Assembly (NCBI GenBank): GCA_025965975.1
Contig: JAOPVX010000387.1
Span: 1 to 49,780, forward strand
Source: Mycobacterium sp.
GTDB lineage: Bacteria; Actinomycetota; Actinomycetes; Mycobacteriales; Mycobacteriaceae
Direction: 5' to 3'
DNA: 49,780 bases
Below the pieces are notes generated by a model. It worked only from the letters and a program-made list of their open reading frames with translations. It had not been told where the DNA came from and did not search any database. The position numbers and the translations under genes are program-made. Shown piece by piece: positions 45,911 through 49,780 of this stretch (position 1 is its first letter; every line of letters begins with the position of its first letter).

Positions 45911-46177
45911 TCATTTGAGATACGGGTAGTCCTTGACCCAGTCAAAGCCCCGGTTGCGCAGCGTGAAGCTGTTGAAGTCCACCCGCTGAAACGACACCGG
46001 CACACCGACCGGTTCGCCGTCTATCCTCTGATAGGTTAGCACCGCTGGCTCATCGGAAATAACGCGCTGCCAACGGGTTTCGTCGGTGTCAACGGCGCCA
46101 GCCGTAGAGCTCCGGCCTGGCCCGCCCGCCGCCGCGACCCGATCGGCCCGCCCAGCATCGTACGGCGCAGGCGCCAT
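45911..46177 (-). CDS. Hypothetical protein or gene remnant, C-terminal part convincing
   Basis: The 88-codon frame from ATG 46177 ends FDWVKDYPYLK. Its last 55 residues look like real protein: ordered polar and aromatic residues, no biased shadow composition. Residues before about 30 are alanine/glycine-rich and less convincing, and the frame stays open to 46366 without a recognisable domain. I do not recognise the family. It could be a small real gene or the 3' remnant of a decayed one. It converges with the Rv0807-type gene. Confidence 0.35.
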   Translation of the reverse strand: MAPAPYDAGRADRVAAAGGPGRSSTAGAVDTDETRWQRVISDEPAVLTYQRIDGEPVGVPVSFQRVDFNSFTLRNRGFDWVKDYPYLK

Positions 46178-46524
46178 CGCGGGTTCCGACGACCGTTGCA
46201 GCACAAGCACATTTGCCCGTTGCCACCGCACCGACCTCGGGCTCGGCTCGACAAATGGTTCGATCAGGGCCGCCAAGGCACATCCGGATGAAGGGCAGCA
46301 CCAGGCCCACGGCAGCGCGTACTCGGTGCACCGGTCGAGCACCGACCAGGCGGCCGAAGCGCCCAAAGCGGAAACGGAATGTGATCCTGGCTACCTCGGG
46401 CCAGGACGCACGCTGCGCGGTGTCGGCGTGCCGCTGCTGGTCAGGAATTGAGTCGGTGATCACTGTCGTTAACTGACACGCGGCGACACCGCCGTTCGAT
46501 TCCGTGATTAACCCCTGATGGCCG
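46178..46524. other. Intergenic stretch upstream of purF without a convincing gene
   Basis: Several frames stay open because of GC content, but their translations are arginine- and cysteine-rich, lack family motifs and overlap each other. A GTTAAC-centred partial dyad with TGTC and TGACA flanks lies near 46464-46480. Apart from that and the purF promoter at its edge, I see no gene, RNA or repeat here. Confidence 0.4.
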
Positions 46525-46530
46525 TAGACT
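46525..46530 (+). promoter_or_regulatory. -10 element of purF
   Basis: TAGACT (TANNNT) lies 38 nt before GTG 46569. With a GGGAG ribosome-binding sequence near 46554, purF should have a leader of about 30 nt, unlike the other pur genes here. Confidence 0.4.
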
Positions 46531-46568
46531 GAACGCGTCACCCACCTCGCCATGGGAGCAGCCCTATC

Positions 46569-48101
46569 GTGACCGGCCCGCAGACCGATCAAGAACCCCG
46601 CGAAGAGTGTGGCGTATTCGGCGTCTGGGCGCCGGGCGAAGAGGTCGCCAAACTCACCTACTACGGCCTGTACGCGCTTCAGCACCGCGGCCAGGAAGCC
46701 GCGGGCATCGCGGTCGCCGACGGCTCACAGGTGCTCGTGTTCAAGGACCTAGGTCTGGTCAGCCAGGTGTTCGACGAGCAGACGCTCGCCGCGATGGAGG
46801 GCCACGTCGCCATCGGCCACTGCCGATACTCCACCAGCGGTTCAACCACTTGGGAGAACGCACAGCCGGTGTTCCGCAACACCGACGCTGGCACCGGTGT
46901 GGCGCTCGGCCACAACGGCAACCTGGTCAACGCCACCGAGCTGGCCTGCCGCGCCCGCGAAGCCGGCCTGATCGGGAGGCGTGGCGCGCCCGCAGCCACG
47001 ACGGACTCCGACATCCTTGGGGCGCTGCTCGCCCACGGTGCGGCCGACGCGACACTGGAGCAGGCCGCCCTCGAGCTGCTGCCGACGGTGCGTGGCGCGT
47101 TCTGCCTGACCTTCATGGACGAGAACACCCTGTATGCGGCCCGCGACCCCTACGGCGTGCGCCCGCTGTCGCTGGGCCGGCTTGACCGCGGCTGGGTGGT
47201 GGCGTCCGAGACCGCCGCGCTAGACATTGTCGGCGCCTCGTTCGTGCGCGATATCGAGCCGGGCGAGCTGCTGGCGATCGACGCCGATGGCGTGCGGTCG
47301 AGCAGGTTCGCTCCGCCCTCGCCCAAGGGTTGCGTCTTCGAGTACGTCTACCTGGCCCGACCGGACAGCACGATTGCCGGCCGGTCCGTACACAAGACTC
47401 GCGTCGACATCGGCCGTCGGCTGGCCCGCGAGAAGCCCGTCGAGGCCGACCTGGTGATCGGGGTGCCGGAGTCCGGCATCCCCGCAGCGGTCGGCTACGC
47501 GCAGGAGTCCGGCATCCCGTACGGCCAGGGCCTGACGAAGAACGCCTATGTCGGGCGCACCTTCATCCAGCCGTCGCAGACGATTCGGCAGTTGGGCATT
47601 CGCCTCAAGCTCAACCCGCTCAAAGAGGTGATCCGCGGCAAGCGGCTGATCGTCGTCGACGATTCGATCGTGCGTGGCAACACCCAGCGCGCGCTGGTGC
47701 GGATGCTGCGCGAGGCAGGCGCCGTCGAGGTGCATGTCCGGATCGCCTCGCCGCCCGTCAAGTGGCCATGCTTCTACGGAATCGACTTTGCCACCCCAGC
47801 GGAGCTGATCGCCAACGCCTCAAGCAATGCAGAGAACGAGGGCGAGATGCTCGATGCCGTGCGGCACGCGATCGGCGCCGACACGTTGGGCTACATCTCG
47901 CAACACGGCATGGTCGCGGCCACCGAGCAACCGGCCTCGCGGCTGTGCACCGCCTGCTTCGACGGCAGCTACCCGATCGAACTGCCCAGTGAAACGGCGT
48001 TGGGCAAGAACGTCATTGAGCAGATGCTGGCCACGGCGGCCCGCACCGGCATCCCGGTTCAGGCCGACAACGACAACGTCTCGGCGCTGCGCAGGCCCTA
48101 A
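46569..48101 (+). CDS. purF: Amidophosphoribosyltransferase PurF
   Basis: This 510-residue enzyme carries out the first committed purine step, making phosphoribosylamine from PRPP and glutamine. A short propeptide of 13 residues precedes the nucleophile Cys14 in REECGVFGVW, which is freed by cleavage. Next come LQHRGQEAAGIAV, the glutaminase loop and the PRPP motif LIVVDDSIVRGNTQ. Cysteines in PCFYGIDF and RLCTACFDG fit the iron-sulfur-containing PurF class. GTG 46569 with GGGAG upstream is the start. Its TAA lies 2 nt before a 14-bp triple repeat. Confidence 0.97.
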   Translation: MTGPQTDQEPREECGVFGVWAPGEEVAKLTYYGLYALQHRGQEAAGIAVADGSQVLVFKDLGLVSQVFDEQTLAAMEGHVAIGHCRYSTSGSTTWENAQPVFRNTDAGTGVALGHNGNLVNATELACRAREAGLIGRRGAPAATTDSDILGALLAHGAADATLEQAALELLPTVRGAFCLTFMDENTLYAARDPYGVRPLSLGRLDRGWVVASETAALDIVGASFVRDIEPGELLAIDADGVRSSRFAPPSPKGCVFEYVYLARPDSTIAGRSVHKTRVDIGRRLAREKPVEADLVIGVPESGIPAAVGYAQESGIPYGQGLTKNAYVGRTFIQPSQTIRQLGIRLKLNPLKEVIRGKRLIVVDDSIVRGNTQRALVRMLREAGAVEVHVRIASPPVKWPCFYGIDFATPAELIANASSNAENEGEMLDAVRHAIGADTLGYISQHGMVAATEQPASRLCTACFDGSYPIELPSETALGKNVIEQMLATAARTGIPVQADNDNVSALRRP

Positions 48102-48103
48102 GC

Positions 48104-48145
48104 CCTAGGCCTTAGGACCTAGGCCTTAGGACCTAGGCCTTAGGA
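48104..48145. repeat. Three tandem copies of CCTAGGCCTTAGGA between purF and the cupin gene
   Basis: Units at 48104-48117, 48118-48131 and 48132-48145 are identical. Each contains CCTAGG and CCTTAGG-type partial symmetry, so the array can fold as alternative hairpins on either strand. It fills the whole gap between convergent genes and supplies the TAA stop of the cupin gene (48140-48142). It probably acts as a bidirectional terminator. CTAG is scarce in such GC-rich genomes, which makes the array stand out. Confidence 0.75.
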
Positions 48146-48568
48146 CCCGCAGCCGGGGTCGGGCACGTCCACCGACAGCGGGCTGCCCGCAGGCTCGATG
48201 TAGTCGATCCACAGCACGAGGGGTACTGGCCCGAGGTTGCGGCCGATGTGCACGTGATTCGGACCGCTGTCCTCGGTGACCGCTGAGCCGGCGGGGGAGA
48301 CGACGTCCGTGCAGTCCGCCATGGTGCGGGTGAGCGTGCCGTCCCGGACGACGCCGAACACCCGGGCGTCGTGGTAATGCCACCCGGTGCTGCCGCCCGG
48401 CTGGATGGTGATCTCCCTGGTGATGTAGTCGACCCCGTCGACCGTCGACTGCGAGATGGTGGCGGCGTCGATGTTGACTCCTTGGGTCGCGAAAGCGGTC
48501 GCGGGCAGGACCATCGATGCCGGCACGGTAGCCGCGGCGAGAAGCGCAAACCAGCGAACTGTTTTCAT
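48140..48568 (-). CDS. Secreted cupin-domain protein
   Basis: From ATG 48568 this 142-residue protein has a signal peptide (KTVRWFALLAAATVPASMVL, cleavage near A-F-A). A single cupin barrel follows: motif one GGSTGWHYHDARVFGVV with two histidines, and motif two NHVHIGRNLGPVPLVL. Two cysteines (ADCTDV and DPGCGS) may pair. A metal-binding role is likely; enzymatic activity is unknown. An upstream GTG at 48586 would add six residues before the signal. It converges with purF across the 14-bp repeat and diverges from purM. Confidence 0.83.
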   Translation of the reverse strand: MKTVRWFALLAAATVPASMVLPATAFATQGVNIDAATISQSTVDGVDYITREITIQPGGSTGWHYHDARVFGVVRDGTLTRTMADCTDVVSPAGSAVTEDSGPNHVHIGRNLGPVPLVLWIDYIEPAGSPLSVDVPDPGCGS

Positions 48569-48663
48569 GGTCGGCCACGTTCTCACACCATTGGTGATCG
48601 CGCGAGGCGATCGGATACAAAGTGCGCCGGATCGACCGGTTACCGAGGTGTGGGCAACGACGG

Positions 48664-48669
48664 TAGCCT
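48664..48669 (+). promoter_or_regulatory. -10 element of purM
   Basis: TAGCCT (TANNNT) ends 8 nt before ATG 48678; TTACCG lies 18 nt upstream as a weak -35. The message should be leaderless or nearly so. Confidence 0.4.
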
Positions 48670-48677
48670 TGCTGTCG

Positions 48678-49751
48678 ATGACGGATCAAGCCGAACAACA
48701 CGGCATCTCCTATGCATCGGCTGGGGTGGACATCGAAGCCGGTGACCGCGCCGTCGAACTGTTCAAACCGCTGGCCGAAAAGGCCACCCGGCCCGAAGTG
48801 CGAGGCGGGATCGGCGGATTCGCGGGGCTGTTCGCGCTGCGCGGCGGCTATCGCGAGCCGCTGCTGGCGTCGTCGACCGACGGCGTTGGCACCAAGCTGG
48901 CGGTGGCCCAGGCCATGGATAAGCACGACACCGTCGGCATCGATCTGGTTGCGATGGTCGTCGACGACCTGGTGGTGTGCGGCGCCGAGCCGCTGTTCCT
49001 GCAGGACTACATCGCGGTCGGCCGCACGGTGCCGGAACGGGTCAGCGAACTGGTTTCGGGCATCGCCAACGGCTGCGTGATGGCCGGGTGTGCGCTGCTG
49101 GGCGGCGAGACCGCCGAACATCCGGGTCTGATGGCGCCCGACCACTACGACATCTCGGCCACCGGCGTCGGCGTGGTGGAGGCCGACGACGTGCTCGGAC
49201 CGGATCGGGTCAAGCCAGGGGACGTGATCATCGCGATGGCGTCGACGGGCCTGCATTCCAACGGCTACTCGCTGGCGCGCAGGGTGCTGCTGGAGATCGA
49301 CCGGATGAACCTGGCAGGCCATGTCGAGGAGTTCGGCCGCACGCTGGGCGAAGAGCTTCTCGAGCCCACCCGCATTTACGCCAAGGACTGCCTGGCGCTG
49401 GCCGCCGAAACGCAGGTCCGGACCTTCTGCCACGTCACCGGGGGTGGGCTGGCCGCAAATCTGGAGCGGGTCATCCCGCCCGGCCTTGTCGCCGAGATCG
49501 ACCGCGGGACATGGACGCCCGCACCGGTTTTCGGGATGATCGCGCAACGTGGCCGCGTCGAGCGGGTCGAGATGGAGAAGACGTTCAACATGGGCGTTGG
49601 CATGGTCGCCGTCGTCGCGCCCGAGGACACCGACCGCGCACTGGCCGTGCTGACCGCCCGGCACCTGGCCTGCTGGACCCTCGGCACCATCAGGAAGGGC
49701 AGCAAGGACAGTTCCCGTGCCAGCCTCGTGGGCCAGCACCCCAGGTTCTAG
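48678..49751 (+). CDS. purM: AIR synthase PurM
   Basis: This 357-residue enzyme closes the imidazole ring, converting FGAM to AIR with ATP. Landmarks are SYASAGVDIEAGD at the start, STDGVGTKLAVA (glycine-rich ATP loop), DLVAMVVDDLVVCGAEPLFLQDY (quoted in part for its D-D motif), GGETAEHPGL and FNMGVGMV. ATG 48678 gives the family's usual start; the longer open frame is antisense to the cupin gene. It follows a near-leaderless promoter and ends before a hairpin at 49763-49777. Confidence 0.97.
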   Translation: MTDQAEQHGISYASAGVDIEAGDRAVELFKPLAEKATRPEVRGGIGGFAGLFALRGGYREPLLASSTDGVGTKLAVAQAMDKHDTVGIDLVAMVVDDLVVCGAEPLFLQDYIAVGRTVPERVSELVSGIANGCVMAGCALLGGETAEHPGLMAPDHYDISATGVGVVEADDVLGPDRVKPGDVIIAMASTGLHSNGYSLARRVLLEIDRMNLAGHVEEFGRTLGEELLEPTRIYAKDCLALAAETQVRTFCHVTGGGLAANLERVIPPGLVAEIDRGTWTPAPVFGMIAQRGRVERVEMEKTFNMGVGMVAVVAPEDTDRALAVLTARHLACWTLGTIRKGSKDSSRASLVGQHPRF

Positions 49752-49762
49752 AACGAATCGTC

Positions 49763-49777
49763 AGACCGAGGCGGTCT
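49763..49777. terminator. Hairpin after purM
   Basis: Arms AGACCG and CGGTCT pair perfectly around a 3-nt loop, 11 nt after the purM stop. There is no T-run, as is common in mycobacteria. It may serve a convergent gene beyond the window as well. Confidence 0.45.
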
Positions 49778-49780
49778 AGC

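Noticed and set aside
46213-46476. Plus-strand frame upstream of purF
   Set aside because: It is rich in Arg/Thr/Cys, has no motif and overlaps other open frames, so it looks like chance in GC-rich DNA.
46447-46500. GTTAAC-centred dyad as a purine operator
   Set aside because: Symmetry fails at two inner positions and no copy was seen before other pur genes.
48104-48145. CRISPR or transposon end
   Set aside because: Units are only 14 bp with no spacers, no cas or transposase genes lie near, and the array ends exactly at the stop codons.
49748-49780. Possible tail of a minus-strand gene ending at TAG 49750-49748 (in M. tuberculosis Rv0810c is convergent with purM)
   Set aside because: Only about ten codons are visible and they overlap the purM hairpin, so it cannot be supported.

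Overview
The window is chromosomal DNA from a mycobacterium (Mycobacterium sensu lato, probably an environmental or rapidly growing species). Three things point to this: high GC content, heavy use of GTG starts, and a gene order that largely follows the M. tuberculosis segment Rv0761c (adhB) to Rv0809 (purM). I identified genes from family motifs and remembered synteny; no database search was run.

Layout. (1) 1-7.5 kb, minus strand: a tightly packed oxidative operon holding a TetR regulator, cyp123, an SDR, cyp51, a 3Fe-4S-type ferredoxin, an NTF2-like protein, adhB, a DapB-like NAD(P)-binding protein and a truncated old-yellow-enzyme gene. (2) 7.7-12.5 kb, plus strand: aldA, an SDR, a beta-hydroxyacid dehydrogenase, a carboxymuconolactone decarboxylase-like protein and an unrecognised 408-residue protein. 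The TetR gene and aldA diverge across two matching GGACA-NN-TGTCC dyads. (3) 12.4-14.5 kb: a second TetR gene and a CYP125-like P450 whose N-terminus carries a 13-residue tandem repeat. (4) 14.5-33.6 kb: purD, purB, purC, purS and purQ, interleaved with a Tat-exported esterase, regulators, cyp126, a frameshifted TDT-family transporter, oligopeptidase B, a DoxX protein, an EmrB-type exporter, a glutathione-peroxidase homologue, a flavoprotein and a metallo-beta-lactamase-fold protein. (5) 33.6-37.1 kb: an encapsulin and its DyP peroxidase cargo, then pepC and a glyoxalase-fold protein. (6) 37.1-39.17 kb: an apparently intact IS607-family element (serine recombinase plus TnpB) lying just upstream of purL. 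(7) 39.2-49.8 kb: purL, coupled to a membrane alpha/beta hydrolase and a CPBP protease, then a flavin/F420 split-barrel protein with a SoxR/MerR-type promoter, an orphan MceA-like protein, an Rv0807-like protein, purF, a secreted cupin and purM.

How the genes work together. PurF, PurD, the PurL/PurQ/PurS FGAM synthase, PurM, PurC and PurB cover most steps from PRPP to AICAR; purN, purE, purK and purH are not here. The genes sit in separate transcription units. Many first genes have a TANNNT -10 element about 6-8 nt before a GTG or ATG, which suggests leaderless transcripts and fixes several start codons. The left-hand operons supply P450s, a ferredoxin and successive dehydrogenases, as expected for oxidation of a sterol or other hydrophobic substrate.

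Leading points for follow-up are the symmetric divergent promoter at 28.3 kb, the SoxR-like box at 44.26 kb, the paired TetR dyads at 7.5-7.7 kb, the repeat-bearing CYP125-like protein, the IS607 element abutting the purL promoter, and a 14-bp triple repeat between purF and a convergent cupin gene. No tRNA, rRNA or CRISPR array was seen.
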